Below are positions 16,043 through 24,141 of a stretch of 64,000 nucleotides of DNA, piece after piece. Made by a program: the position numbers and the translations under genes. The notes beneath the pieces were generated by a model. It was given only the letters and a program-made list of their open reading frames with translations, had not been told where the DNA came from and ran no database searches. How positions within the stretch are numbered: position 1 is the first letter of the stretch; the number at the start of each line of letters is the position of its first letter. Location of the stretch: NCBI GenBank assembly GCA_036555615.1, contig DATBKZ010000043.1, positions 1 to 64,000 of the forward strand, in the 5' to 3' direction. Source of the stretch: SG8-41 sp036555615 (GTDB lineage: Bacteria > Pseudomonadota > Gammaproteobacteria > Burkholderiales > SG8-41).

Positions 16043-16538
16043 GCGCGTAGCAGATGGTTGAGCCCACGAAGCGGAACCCGCGCTTCCTGAGGTCCTTGCT
16101 CATCTCGTCCGACTCCCGCGATGAGGCGGGCACCTCCCTCAACCTGCGCCGGCGGTTCCGTAGCGGACGGCTGCCCACGAACTGCCAGATGTAGCGGTCG
16201 AAGCTGCCGAATTCTCGTTGCACGGCAAGGAACGCCCTGGCATTCAAGACCGCCGCCCCGATCTTGAGCCGGTTGCGGACGATGCCGGGATTTCGCATCA
16301 GCGCGCGAACCCGCTGGCCGCCGAAGCGCGAGACTTTCCTCGGATCGAACCCGGCGAATGCCCGGCGGTAGTGTTCGCGCTTCCTCAGTATCGTGTCCCA
16401 GGAGAGGCCCGCTTGCGCGCCCTCGAGGATCAGAAACTCGAACCAGCGCTGGTCCTCATGAACAGGCACGCCCCATTCGCGGTCGTGATATGCGCGCTGC
16501 AGGGCGCTGCCTTCGCACCAGGGGCATCGCTTCCGCAT
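15900..16538 (-). CDS. tag: DNA-3-methyladenine glycosylase I (Tag)
   Basis: A 212-residue glycosylase specific for 3-methyladenine. The zinc and base-binding features are present: C5 (RCPWC), YHDREWG with H18 and E21, GLSWDTIL, and the C-terminal ATGMVNDHLVSCF with the second His/Cys pair. Family members usually end soon after this; here about 30 Arg/Ser-rich residues follow, encoded opposite the end of comEC. The two genes converge and overlap by 143 bases. Confidence 0.94.
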   Translation of the reverse strand: MRKRCPWCEGSALQRAYHDREWGVPVHEDQRWFEFLILEGAQAGLSWDTILRKREHYRRAFAGFDPRKVSRFGGQRVRALMRNPGIVRNRLKIGAAVLNARAFLAVQREFGSFDRYIWQFVGSRPLRNRRRRLREVPASSRESDEMSKDLRKRGFRFVGSTICYALMQATGMVNDHLVSCFRYREISRAPARGRSRSASASSAGRRRGGVSR

Positions 16539-16766
16539 ACGGTGATCTTACCGGGCGCGGGTCGGTGCGAGGCTGGATCGGCGCGCGATCCCGATTCGCG
16601 AACCACGAGCACGCATCAGGAAAGTAGGATACGCCCCCGGGGGCCGGCAGTGAGCCAATCACGCGGACAGGTTGCTGCCGGGAACACGCCTTTTGGGGTC
16701 GCGCCCGGTGGCCCGCGATGCGACAATGCGTCTGCGCCGGGCGCAATTAGGAAAAGGGATCGTCTG

Positions 16767-17606
16767 ATGGATACTCTCGAGAAGCTGGGCGGATCTCTTG
16801 CCGCCGCTTTTTCCCAGATCGGCGCGCGCCTGATCGAGCACGCGCCGAGCGTGATCGGCGCGACGCTGATCCTGCTGATCGGTTGGCTCATCGCGCGTCT
16901 GCTGCGCAGCGTCGCCGTCAAGCTGATGGGCGTGCTGGAGATGCTCATGTATCGCGCATTCCGGGGGAGCGGCGCCGGCGCGCTGCGGGCGCCGTCGGGG
17001 TCGGTCGAGATCGTCGGCAGCATCCTCTTCTGGGTGGTCATCCTGTTTTTCGTCGCCTCGGCAACGCAGGTGCTGGGGTTGAGCATCTTCACCGAATGGC
17101 TCAGGGATCTGGTCAGCTATCTGCCGACGCTGCTCGCCGGTGCGCTCATCATCCTGGCGGGCGCCCTGTTTTCGGGCTTGACGCGCGACGTGACGGTCGC
17201 CGCCCTGCCCAACCTGCCGGAGGCGCAGCGCCAGCTCGTCGGGCGGGTCGTGCAGTTCTCGATACTCGTCACGGCAATCGCCGTCGGCGCCGACCAGATC
17301 GGCATCGAGATCACGTTCCTCGTGGTGCTCGCCGCGGTGGTGACAAGCGCAATCGTGGGCGGGGTCGCGCTCGCCGTCAGCCTCGGGGCGCGCACCTACG
17401 TGGCGAATCTCATCGGCGCACACTACCTGCGGCAGGCGTTCAGCGCGGGCCAGCGCGTTCGCATCGGCGCGGTGGAGGGAACGATACTGGAGCTCACTGC
17501 AGTCTCGGTCGTGCTGGAGACCGAGGAGGGGCGCGTGACGATACCGGGCAAGGTTTACAACGAAGAGCCGATCGTGCTGCTCGCCGCGAGGCGCGAGCAT
17601 GCGTGA
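16767..17606 (+). CDS. mechanosensitive-channel-like membrane protein (conserved TM-helix family)
   Basis: A 279-residue membrane protein resembling the membrane part of small-conductance mechanosensitive channels (TM_helix/CmpX-like). At least five hydrophobic segments are visible, including VIGATLILLIGWLIARLL, SILFWVVILFFVASATQVLG and LLAGALIILAGALF, and a short beta-rich tail (RVRIGAVEGTILEL, then TEEGRVTIPGKVY) resembles the MscS beta domain. The MscS cytoplasmic vestibule is absent. The start is the ATG at 16767. It overlaps the next gene by 8 bases, so it forms one unit with the two Mg-linked genes. Confidence 0.75.
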   Translation: MDTLEKLGGSLAAAFSQIGARLIEHAPSVIGATLILLIGWLIARLLRSVAVKLMGVLEMLMYRAFRGSGAGALRAPSGSVEIVGSILFWVVILFFVASATQVLGLSIFTEWLRDLVSYLPTLLAGALIILAGALFSGLTRDVTVAALPNLPEAQRQLVGRVVQFSILVTAIAVGADQIGIEITFLVVLAAVVTSAIVGGVALAVSLGARTYVANLIGAHYLRQAFSAGQRVRIGAVEGTILELTAVSVVLETEEGRVTIPGKVYNEEPIVLLAARREHA

Positions 17607-18447
17607 GCTGATCGAGCTGTCGGCCGCGTTCGTCAAGGCGCATCCTGCGGAGGCAGCGCGGGTGCTCGAGGGCCTTGCCCCGGACGACACCGCGGCATTT
17701 GTCGCCGCCCTCGATGCCAAGCTCGCCGCAGCCGCGTTGCAGCATCTCGGCGTTGCCTATTGCGCGAAGGTGCTTCAGCACCTCGATGACGAGCAGGCGG
17801 CCGAGCGCATCCGGACGATGAGCTCGCAGGCTGCGGCACGGTTGTTGCATAACCTTGCGCCCGGGCGGCAGGTGCAGCTACTCGGCCGGCTGCCGGTTGC
17901 ATCTGCCGTAGCGCTGCGCCTGTTGATCGGCTATCCAAAAGGTACGTGCGGCGCCTGCATGGATCCGGCGCCGCTCGTGCTGTCCCCCGAGATGACTGTG
18001 GCCGAGGCGATCGAGCAGGCGCGCCGCCACGAACAGGAGCACGGCGATTGCGTGTTTGTCGCCGATGCGCAGCGGCGCCTGATCGGGGTCGTTGCGCTCA
18101 GCGACCTGCTGCGCGCCTCCCCGGGCGAGCCGCTGTCCGCAGTCATGCGACGGCCAGAGCACATCGTGTCGGCGCTGGCCTCGGCCCCGACGGCGGCCGC
18201 GCATCCCGGGTGGGATGCGTTCCGTCTGCTGCCGGTGGTGGAGCGCGAGAACCGGATCGTCGGCGGCCTGCACCGCCGCTCGCTCGTGCGGGAGCTGGGT
18301 GAATCCGTAGTGCATTCCGGGCCCGGGCTCGCCAACGGCGTGACCGGAACGTATTGGAGTACCGTCTCCGTTCTGACGCAGGTCGTGGTCGGATCCCTGC
18401 CGCCGGTCTCCCCGGTGGCATCGACGAGGAGGAGCGATGAGCGTTGA
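17599..18447 (+). CDS. soluble MgtE-like protein with CBS domains
   Basis: 282 residues. Residues 1-100 form a helical-repeat domain like MgtE_N (EGLAPDDTAAFVAALD, HLDDEQAAERIRTM), followed by a CBS pair (about 118-245; TCGACMDPAPLVLSPEMTV opens the first). There is no MgtE membrane domain; the tail after 245 is short and only mildly hydrophobic. It looks like a free-standing copy of the Mg-sensing cytosolic part of MgtE, and may regulate or assemble with its neighbours; that is inference. It overlaps both flanking genes. Confidence 0.75.
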   Translation: MRELIELSAAFVKAHPAEAARVLEGLAPDDTAAFVAALDAKLAAAALQHLGVAYCAKVLQHLDDEQAAERIRTMSSQAAARLLHNLAPGRQVQLLGRLPVASAVALRLLIGYPKGTCGACMDPAPLVLSPEMTVAEAIEQARRHEQEHGDCVFVADAQRRLIGVVALSDLLRASPGEPLSAVMRRPEHIVSALASAPTAAAHPGWDAFRLLPVVERENRIVGGLHRRSLVRELGESVVHSGPGLANGVTGTYWSTVSVLTQVVVGSLPPVSPVASTRRSDER

Positions 18448-19741
18448 ATCGACAGTTACGGCGCTGGAAGGCCGCTTCTTACGGGATTATCCGCGCGAAG
18501 TGGCGCGCCAGCTCGAGCGGATGCCCGCGGAGCAGGCGGCGCGCGCCCTCGGCGCGCAGCCGGCAGAGCTTGCAGTCCCCGCCTGGGAGCAGTTGCCGAC
18601 CGACGTCCAGGAACGGCTCATCGAAGCGCTGCCGCCGGAGGCGACGGCGCGCATCCTGAACGAGATGGATCCGCCGCTCGCGGCGGAGCTGCTGTCATTG
18701 CTCGACGCCGAGGAGCAGACCCGATGGCTTGCGCGGATGGAGACCGCGGCCGCCAAGCTCGTTCAAGGCCTCATGTCCTTTCCGCCCGATACTGCGGGAC
18801 GGCTGATGGATCCGCGCGTGGCGAGCTTCCGCGCTGCGATGAGCGTCTCCGAGGCCATCGAGCGCATGCGGGGCTTCAAGAAGAACCGCGCGCTGCGCGA
18901 GTTGTTCGTCGTCGACGAAGAAGGACGGCTGACGGGTCGCGTGGAGATTCAGGACCTTGCGACCGCGCGCCCGGAGCAGCTCCTGCGCGAGCTCGCGCGT
19001 CCCCTCAGCGCGGCGGTGCTGGATACCGCCCCGCGCGAGGAAGTGGTGGAAAAGATCGAGCGCCTGCGCATGCCCGCGCTGCCCGTGGTAAGCGTCACGG
19101 GTCGGCTGATCGGCGTGATCCACCAGGCCGCGCTGATCAATGCGGTCCAGGAGGAAGCGAGCCTGGACATCCAGACCATGGTCGGTGTGAGCCGGGACGA
19201 GCGGGCGCTCTCGAGCGCGACGTTTGCGGTGGTGAAACGCCTGCCGTGGCTGCAGATCAACCTGGCGACCGCATTCCTGGCGGCGGCGGTCGTCGGACTG
19301 TTCGAGGACACCATCGCGAAGTTTACGGCGCTCGCCGTGCTGCTGCCGGTAGTTGCCGGCCAGTCGGGCAACGCCGGCGCGCAGGCGCTCGCCGTGACGA
19401 TGCGTGGCCTGGCGCTGCGCGAGATCAGCGTGCGCCACCTGGCGCGCGTCGTGTTCAAGGAGGTTAACGCGGGATTGCTCAACGGCCTCGCGGTCGCGCT
19501 GGTTTGTGCGCTCGGCGTTTGGCTGTGGAGCGGTTCGGCGGGCCTGGTGGCCGTCATCAGCGTGGCGATGGTGATTTCAATGGTGGCGGCGGGGTTCTCA
19601 GGCGCCGCCATACCAATCCTCCTGAATCGGCTGGGATTCGATCCCGCGCAGTCGAGCTCGATCGTGCTCACCACGGTGACCGACGTCGTCGGGTTCTTTT
19701 CGTTTCTCGGCGTGGCGACGAGCCTGCAGGCGTGGCTGTAG
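18437..19741 (+). CDS. mgtE: magnesium transporter MgtE
   Basis: A 434-residue Mg2+ channel/transporter. An N-terminal MgtE_N helical domain (12-120) leads into two CBS domains (about 125-250; the first opens with TAGRLMDPRV) that gate the pore according to cytosolic Mg2+. The C-terminal MgtE domain has five helices and the signature VAGQSGNAGAQALAVTMRG, ending in SSIVLTTVTDVVGFFSFLG. Length is normal. It is the third gene of the overlapping unit that starts at 16767. Confidence 0.93.
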   Translation: MSVESTVTALEGRFLRDYPREVARQLERMPAEQAARALGAQPAELAVPAWEQLPTDVQERLIEALPPEATARILNEMDPPLAAELLSLLDAEEQTRWLARMETAAAKLVQGLMSFPPDTAGRLMDPRVASFRAAMSVSEAIERMRGFKKNRALRELFVVDEEGRLTGRVEIQDLATARPEQLLRELARPLSAAVLDTAPREEVVEKIERLRMPALPVVSVTGRLIGVIHQAALINAVQEEASLDIQTMVGVSRDERALSSATFAVVKRLPWLQINLATAFLAAAVVGLFEDTIAKFTALAVLLPVVAGQSGNAGAQALAVTMRGLALREISVRHLARVVFKEVNAGLLNGLAVALVCALGVWLWSGSAGLVAVISVAMVISMVAAGFSGAAIPILLNRLGFDPAQSSSIVLTTVTDVVGFFSFLGVATSLQAWL

Positions 19742-19775
19742 CGCGTGGGTTGCCGACGATCCCCGAGCGCGGCCC

Positions 19776-20591
19776 TCACGCCGTCAACGAAAGCTCGAGA
19801 CCGGTGACGGGCAGGCCGGAGTAGTCGGAGGCCCAGCGCTCACCCGCCGCGATCGGCAGTGCCGCGGTCAGCGTGCCGGTGGTGACGATTTCCCCTGCCG
19901 CCAGCGGCTCGAACTGCGGCTGAGTCGCGAGCACCGCGGCGAGATGGGCAAGTGCCGCGGCGGGATGACCGAGCGCATTGGCGCCTACCCCGCGGTCCCG
20001 TAATTCGCCATTCCTGCTCAAGGTGACGTGGCAGTCGCGCAATTGACCGGCGAGGGCGGTCATCTCCGCCGCGCGTACGGGATGGGGCGTGCCCACGATC
20101 AGCCGCCAGTGGAGAGAAAAATCCGCGACTGACTCGCCCGGCTGAAACTTCCAGTCGGCGAAGTGGCAATCCACGATCTCGAAGCTTGCCGAAATCCATT
20201 CAATGCTTTCGAGAACTCGTGCAGGGTCGGCGACGCCCGCGGCGAGGGGCGCCTTGAGCTTGAACGCGATTTCCGGCTCCAGACGCGGCCGAACGGAGCC
20301 CTTGAGCGAGATGGTGGCACGACCGTCCCTCGCCATGACCACGGTGCGGTCGTAGACGTGCGCCCAGATCGGCGCGGTTGCGCCGTACTCGGGCCAGATG
20401 TTGCGATTGGTGAAGCCGATCTTGCGCCCGACAGTCTCTTCCCCCCGTGCGCGGCGCAGCATCAGCAGCGCCGCGGCGACCTGATAACCGTCCTTCCATG
20501 CGAAGCCGGGGTTGCGCGCCACAACGGAGGCGATGGTCGCGCCCCGATCGAGGGCGTCGAGAAGTTCCTGCGCAATGCCCGGGATGCTCAT
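19776..20591 (-). CDS. 2-keto-4-pentenoate hydratase-family enzyme
   Basis: A 271-residue member of the FAH/MhpD superfamily, which hydrates or decarboxylates 2-oxo acids in meta-cleavage routes of aromatic breakdown. Motifs visible are VGRKIGFTNR, the metal-binding EPEIAFKL, SASFEIVDCHF and GANALGHPAAAL. Hydratase and decarboxylase cannot be told apart from this sequence alone. It stands alone, convergent with mgtE and with no other meta-pathway genes nearby. Confidence 0.85.
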   Translation of the reverse strand: MSIPGIAQELLDALDRGATIASVVARNPGFAWKDGYQVAAALLMLRRARGEETVGRKIGFTNRNIWPEYGATAPIWAHVYDRTVVMARDGRATISLKGSVRPRLEPEIAFKLKAPLAAGVADPARVLESIEWISASFEIVDCHFADWKFQPGESVADFSLHWRLIVGTPHPVRAAEMTALAGQLRDCHVTLSRNGELRDRGVGANALGHPAAALAHLAAVLATQPQFEPLAAGEIVTTGTLTAALPIAAGERWASDYSGLPVTGLELSLTA

Positions 20592-20660
20592 GGACCGCTG
20601 TGCTCAAACCGCTGATTTGTTTGAAGCTGTGGGCCGATTTGGATAGAATTCCGCTTCCCG

Positions 20661-20737
20661 AGGCGCGTAGCTCAGATGGCTAGAGCGCATCCTTGACATG
20701 GATGAGGTCGTTGGTTCGATTCCAATCGCGCCTACCA
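20661..20737 (+). tRNA. tRNA-Val (anticodon GAC)
   Basis: A full cloverleaf: acceptor AGGCGCG pairs with CGCGCCT, the anticodon stem CATCC/GGATG encloses the loop TTGACAT giving anticodon GAC, and GGTTCGATTCC forms the T arm. CCA is encoded (20735-20737). A copy of the two-hairpin repeat follows three bases later. Confidence 0.96.
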
Positions 20738-20740
20738 CTT

Positions 20741-20817
20741 GCTAAATCCGGATGCTTCGCACCGGTTTAGCTCCGCGCGATCGAGGCGGACGCTCCACGC
20801 CGCTCATCGCGCGGAGC
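20741..20817. repeat. two-hairpin dispersed element, copy A
   Basis: Hairpin 1 (20741-20771) pairs GCTAAA, CCGG and TGC with GCA, CCGG and TTTAGC, with one unpaired base between segments. Hairpin 2 pairs GCTCCGCGCGAT (20770-20781) with ATCGCGCGGAGC (20806-20817) perfectly. Three more copies occur at 38198, 38274 and 47655; differences from copy D are compensatory in the stems. It fills the tRNA-thrS spacer and could stop read-through or shape the thrS leader. Confidence 0.8.
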
Positions 20818-20840
20818 TATTTTAGCGTCACGAATTGATC

Positions 20841-22763
20841 ATGCCGGACATCCGCCTTCCCGACGGCGCGGTCAAGAAATTCGACCGGCCGGTGACCGTT
20901 GCCGAGATCGCCCAGGCGATCGGGCCGGGGCTCGCGCGTGCTGCGCTCGCGGGCCGGGTGAACGGCAAGCTCGTGGATACCTCCCACCGCGTCGACTCCG
21001 ACGCCGAGGTGGCAATCGTCACCGACAAGGACCGCGAGGGCGTCGAGATCCTGCGTCATTCCACGGCGCACTTGCTCGCGCACGCGGTCAAGGAGCTTTA
21101 CCCCGATGCCCAGGTCACTATCGGTCCGGTGATCGAGGACGGCTTCTACTACGATTTTTCCTTCAAGAGGCCGTTCACGCCGGAAGATCTCGCTGCGATC
21201 GAGAGGCGCATGGCGGAAATCGCAAAGCGTGATTTCAAGGTCGAACGCCAGGTGATGCCTCGCGATGCGGCCGTGAAGTACTTCCGCGACATGGGCGAGC
21301 ACTACAAGGCCGAGATCATCGCGGCGATTCCCGACGGCGAGTCGATATCGCTCTATCGCCAGGACGGTTTCGTGGACCTGTGCCGCGGGCCCCACGTGCC
21401 TTCCACCGGGAAGCTCAAGGTGTTCAAGCTGCTGAAGGTCGCGGGCGCCTACTGGCGCGGCGACTCGAAGAACGAAATGCTGCAGCGGATCTACGGCACC
21501 GCGTGGGCGAAAAAGGAGGAGCAGGACGCGTATCTCCACCGCATCGAGGAAGCCGAGAAGCGCGATCACCGGCGGCTCGGCCGGCAACTCGAGCTGTTCC
21601 ACACGCAGGATGAGGCGCCCGGCATGGTGTTCTGGCACCCGAAGGGCTGGGTGATCTGGCAGCGCATCGAGCAGTACATGCGCCGGCTCCTCGAGGAGAA
21701 CGGCTACCAAGAGGTGCGGGCGCCCCAGGTTCTCGACGTTTCGCTCTGGAAGCGCTCGGGGCACTGGGACAATTTCCGCGAAAACATGTTCTTCACCGAG
21801 TCGGAGTCTCGCGATTACGCCGTGAAGCCGATGAACTGCCCGGGACACGTCCAGATCTTCAACCAGGGGCTGAAGAGCTACCGCGACCTGCCGCTCAGGC
21901 TTGCGGAGTTCGGCTCTTGCCACCGCAACGAGCCTTCGGGCGCGCTGCACGGTCTGATGCGCGTGCGCAGCTTCACCCAGGATGACGCCCATATCTTCTG
22001 CACGGAGGCGCAGGTCGAGCCGGAGGTGATCCGCTTCATCGACCTCCTGCAGCGGGTCTACGCCGATTTCGGATTCGAGGACATCCTGGTCAAGCTTTCC
22101 ACGCGGCCGGCGAAGCGCGTGGGCACCGGCGAGCAGTGGGACCGGGCCGAAGCGGCCCTGAGACTCGCGCTGGACCACAAGGCCATGGCCTACGAGGTGC
22201 AGCTGGGGGAGGGTGCGTTCTACGGACCGAAGATCGAGTTCTCGCTGAAGGACAGCCTGGGGCGGGTCTGGCAATGCGGCACGATGCAGCTTGACTTCTC
22301 GATGCCGGAGCGCCTCGGCGCAGAGTACGTGGGCGAGGACAACGCGCGCCACGCGCCGGTCATGCTCCATCGGGCGATCCTGGGATCCTTCGAGCGCTTC
22401 ATCGGCATCCTCATCGAGCACTATGCCGGCGCGATGCCGCTGTGGCTCGCCCCCGTCCAGGCAGTGGTGATGAACATTACCGAACGCCAGGCGCACTACG
22501 CGGAGCGTGTCGCGGCGGAGTTGAAGCAGGCCGGATTGCGCGCGGCCACCGACTTGAGGAACGAGAAAATTTCCTATAAGATTCGGGAACATAGTCTGCA
22601 GAAGCTGCCCTACCAGGTCATCGTGGGCGACCAGGAAGTGGCGGCTCAAAAGGTTGCCGTGCGGACCCGCAAGGGCGAGGATCTCGGCCAGATGATTCTG
22701 GCCGATTTCGTCTCCAGGCTGCGGGCCGAGGAAGCCCGGCTGGGGCGCGCGGCGCAAGAGTAA
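20841..22763 (+). CDS. thrS: threonine--tRNA ligase
   Basis: 640 residues, full length. TGS domain at 1-62 (MPDIRLPDGAVKKF), editing domain with HSTAHLLAHAVKELYP and the CRGPHVPSTG motif, class II catalytic core (MNCPGHVQIF with the zinc cysteine; GSCHRNEPSG as motif 2; motif 3 near the end of the core) and an anticodon-binding domain at the C-terminus. The ATG at 20841 gives the family N-terminus. No Shine-Dalgarno sequence is visible within 20 bases upstream, which is unusual; the hairpin repeat lies just before. Confidence 0.97.
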   Translation: MPDIRLPDGAVKKFDRPVTVAEIAQAIGPGLARAALAGRVNGKLVDTSHRVDSDAEVAIVTDKDREGVEILRHSTAHLLAHAVKELYPDAQVTIGPVIEDGFYYDFSFKRPFTPEDLAAIERRMAEIAKRDFKVERQVMPRDAAVKYFRDMGEHYKAEIIAAIPDGESISLYRQDGFVDLCRGPHVPSTGKLKVFKLLKVAGAYWRGDSKNEMLQRIYGTAWAKKEEQDAYLHRIEEAEKRDHRRLGRQLELFHTQDEAPGMVFWHPKGWVIWQRIEQYMRRLLEENGYQEVRAPQVLDVSLWKRSGHWDNFRENMFFTESESRDYAVKPMNCPGHVQIFNQGLKSYRDLPLRLAEFGSCHRNEPSGALHGLMRVRSFTQDDAHIFCTEAQVEPEVIRFIDLLQRVYADFGFEDILVKLSTRPAKRVGTGEQWDRAEAALRLALDHKAMAYEVQLGEGAFYGPKIEFSLKDSLGRVWQCGTMQLDFSMPERLGAEYVGEDNARHAPVMLHRAILGSFERFIGILIEHYAGAMPLWLAPVQAVVMNITERQAHYAERVAAELKQAGLRAATDLRNEKISYKIREHSLQKLPYQVIVGDQEVAAQKVAVRTRKGEDLGQMILADFVSRLRAEEARLGRAAQE

Positions 22764-22783
22764 CCGGACAGAGGGAGCGCTAC

Positions 22784-23419
22784 ATCTCACAGGAAAAGGA
22801 ACCGCGGATCAACGGCGAGATCACCGCGCCGGAAGTCCGGCTAATTGGGGCCAGCGGCGAGCAGGTCGGCATATTGAGCCTGGCTGCCGCCAACAAGCTG
22901 GCCGAGGAAGCCGATCTCGACCTGGTCGAGATCGCGCCGACAGCGACGCCGCCCGTTTGCCGCATCATGGACTACGGGAAATACAAGTACCGCGAGGCGA
23001 AGAAGCGGCACGAGGCGAAGCTCAAGCAGAAGCAGATCGTCGTCAAGGAGGTCAAGTTTCGCCCCGGTACCGATGAGGGCGACTACCGGATCAAGCTGCG
23101 GAACCTCACCCGTTTTCTGGAGGAGGGCGATAAGGCGAAGGTCACCTTGCGATACCGCGGGCGCGAGATGGCGCACCAGGAACTGGGAGTGCGCTTGATC
23201 GAGCGGGTGAGAGGCGATCTCGCGCCGTACAGCACGGTGGAGCAGTACCCGAAGATGGAAGGCCGGCAGCTGATCATGGTGCTGGCGCCGAAGAAGGGCA
23301 AGAAACCCGTCACGAAAACGGCGGTCAAGGCGGCAGCACCGAAGAAGTCGGCGGCGTCTGCCAAGGAAGCTGCTCCCAAGGCTGCGGCGGAAGCTGCGGC
23401 CGGCATCGAGAAGAAGTAG
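22784..23419 (+). CDS. infC: translation initiation factor IF-3 (ATC start)
   Basis: 211 residues. The frame begins at ATC, with GAGGGAG 6 bases upstream, giving (M)SQEKEPRINGEITAPEVRL, the conserved IF3 N-terminus; a search restricted to ATG, GTG or TTG would begin 90 bases too late. Unusual start codons on infC are known in bacteria and let IF3 repress its own synthesis. The IF3_N and IF3_C domains are complete up to LIMVLAPKK. An Ala/Lys-rich tail of about 45 residues follows. The order thrS-infC-rpmI-rplT is standard. Confidence 0.93.
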   Translation: MSQEKEPRINGEITAPEVRLIGASGEQVGILSLAAANKLAEEADLDLVEIAPTATPPVCRIMDYGKYKYREAKKRHEAKLKQKQIVVKEVKFRPGTDEGDYRIKLRNLTRFLEEGDKAKVTLRYRGREMAHQELGVRLIERVRGDLAPYSTVEQYPKMEGRQLIMVLAPKKGKKPVTKTAVKAAAPKKSAASAKEAAPKAAAEAAAGIEKK

Positions 23420-23423
23420 TTGT

Positions 23424-23462
23424 CCGGGTCCCCGAAGTCCTGCCGCCATGGCAGGCACCCGG
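23424..23462 (+). promoter_or_regulatory. two-tier hairpin between infC and rpmI
   Basis: CCGGGT (23424-23429) pairs with ACCCGG (23457-23462) and encloses CCTGCC/GGCAGG (23439-23444 with 23450-23455). It lies in the leader of rpmI. In other bacteria this region carries an L20-responsive control structure; here that role is only inferred from position. Confidence 0.4.
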
Positions 23463-23487
23463 CGCTAGGCTAAAACATGGAGTCGTC

Positions 23488-23682
23488 ATGCCCAAGTTGA
23501 AGACCAAACGCGCCGCTGCCAAACGCTTCAGGAAGCGCTCCGGTGGCGGCATCAAGCGCGGCCAGGCGAATCTGCGCCACATCCTCACCAAGAAGAACAC
23601 CAAGCGCAAGCGGCACCTGCGCGGCAGCACCGGCGTGCACCAGGCCGACAAGGCGTCGGTCCGAGTCATGCTGCCCTACTAA
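23488..23682 (+). CDS. rpmI: 50S ribosomal protein L35
   Basis: 64 residues, highly basic, with the family start MPKLKTKRAAAKRF and the GGGIKRGQANLRHILTKK core. It is a component of the large ribosomal subunit and sits directly upstream of rplT in the usual order. Confidence 0.97.
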   Translation: MPKLKTKRAAAKRFRKRSGGGIKRGQANLRHILTKKNTKRKRHLRGSTGVHQADKASVRVMLPY

Positions 23683-23696
23683 GCGAGGAGACCGCC

Positions 23697-24056
23697 ATGC
23701 CACGAGTCAAACGGGGCGTAACCGCCCGCGCCGCGCACAAGAAGGTCCTCCAGAGGGCCAAGGGTTTCCGCGGCCGCCGCAAGAACGTGTTCCGCATCGC
23801 CAACGAAGCGGTGATGCGCGCGGGGCAGTACGCCTACCGCGATCGCCGCGACCGCAAGGGCGAGTTTCGAGCGTTGTGGATCGCGCGCATCAACGCTGCG
23901 GCGCGCGAGCACGGCCTTTCCTATAGCCGGTTCATGAACGGGCTGAAGAAGGCGGCGGTTGCCGTCGATCGCAAAGTGCTCGCGGACATCGCGGTGCTCG
24001 ACAAGCCGGCGTTCGCCATGTTCGTCGAGAAGGCCAGGGCCGGCCTCGGAGCCTGA
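23697..24056 (+). CDS. rplT: 50S ribosomal protein L20
   Basis: 119 residues, matching the usual length. It binds 23S rRNA early in assembly and often represses the rpmI-rplT message. Recognisable segments are MPRVKRGVTARAAHKK, GFRGRRKNVFRIA and RRDRKGEFRALWIARIN. It starts 14 bases after rpmI, behind GAGGAG. Confidence 0.97.
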   Translation: MPRVKRGVTARAAHKKVLQRAKGFRGRRKNVFRIANEAVMRAGQYAYRDRRDRKGEFRALWIARINAAAREHGLSYSRFMNGLKKAAVAVDRKVLADIAVLDKPAFAMFVEKARAGLGA

Positions 24057-24075
24057 CGTAGGGGCAAGCCGGGAT

Positions 24076-24097
24076 GCTCCCCCGCGCCGGGGGGAGC
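24076..24097 (+). terminator. GC-rich hairpin between rplT and pheS
   Basis: GCTCCCCC (24076-24083) pairs with GGGGGAGC (24090-24097) around a six-base loop. There is no U tract, so it may attenuate or process the transcript and not end it; pheS follows 44 bases later without another obvious promoter. Confidence 0.4.
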
Positions 24098-24141
24098 GGT
24101 AGTGCGTCCCATCCGTTGATTCGTCACGCCGCACCGCTAGC

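Noticed and set aside
20817..22790. 657-residue minus-strand frame opposite thrS
   Set aside because: It mirrors the thrS codon pattern and has no recognisable domain.
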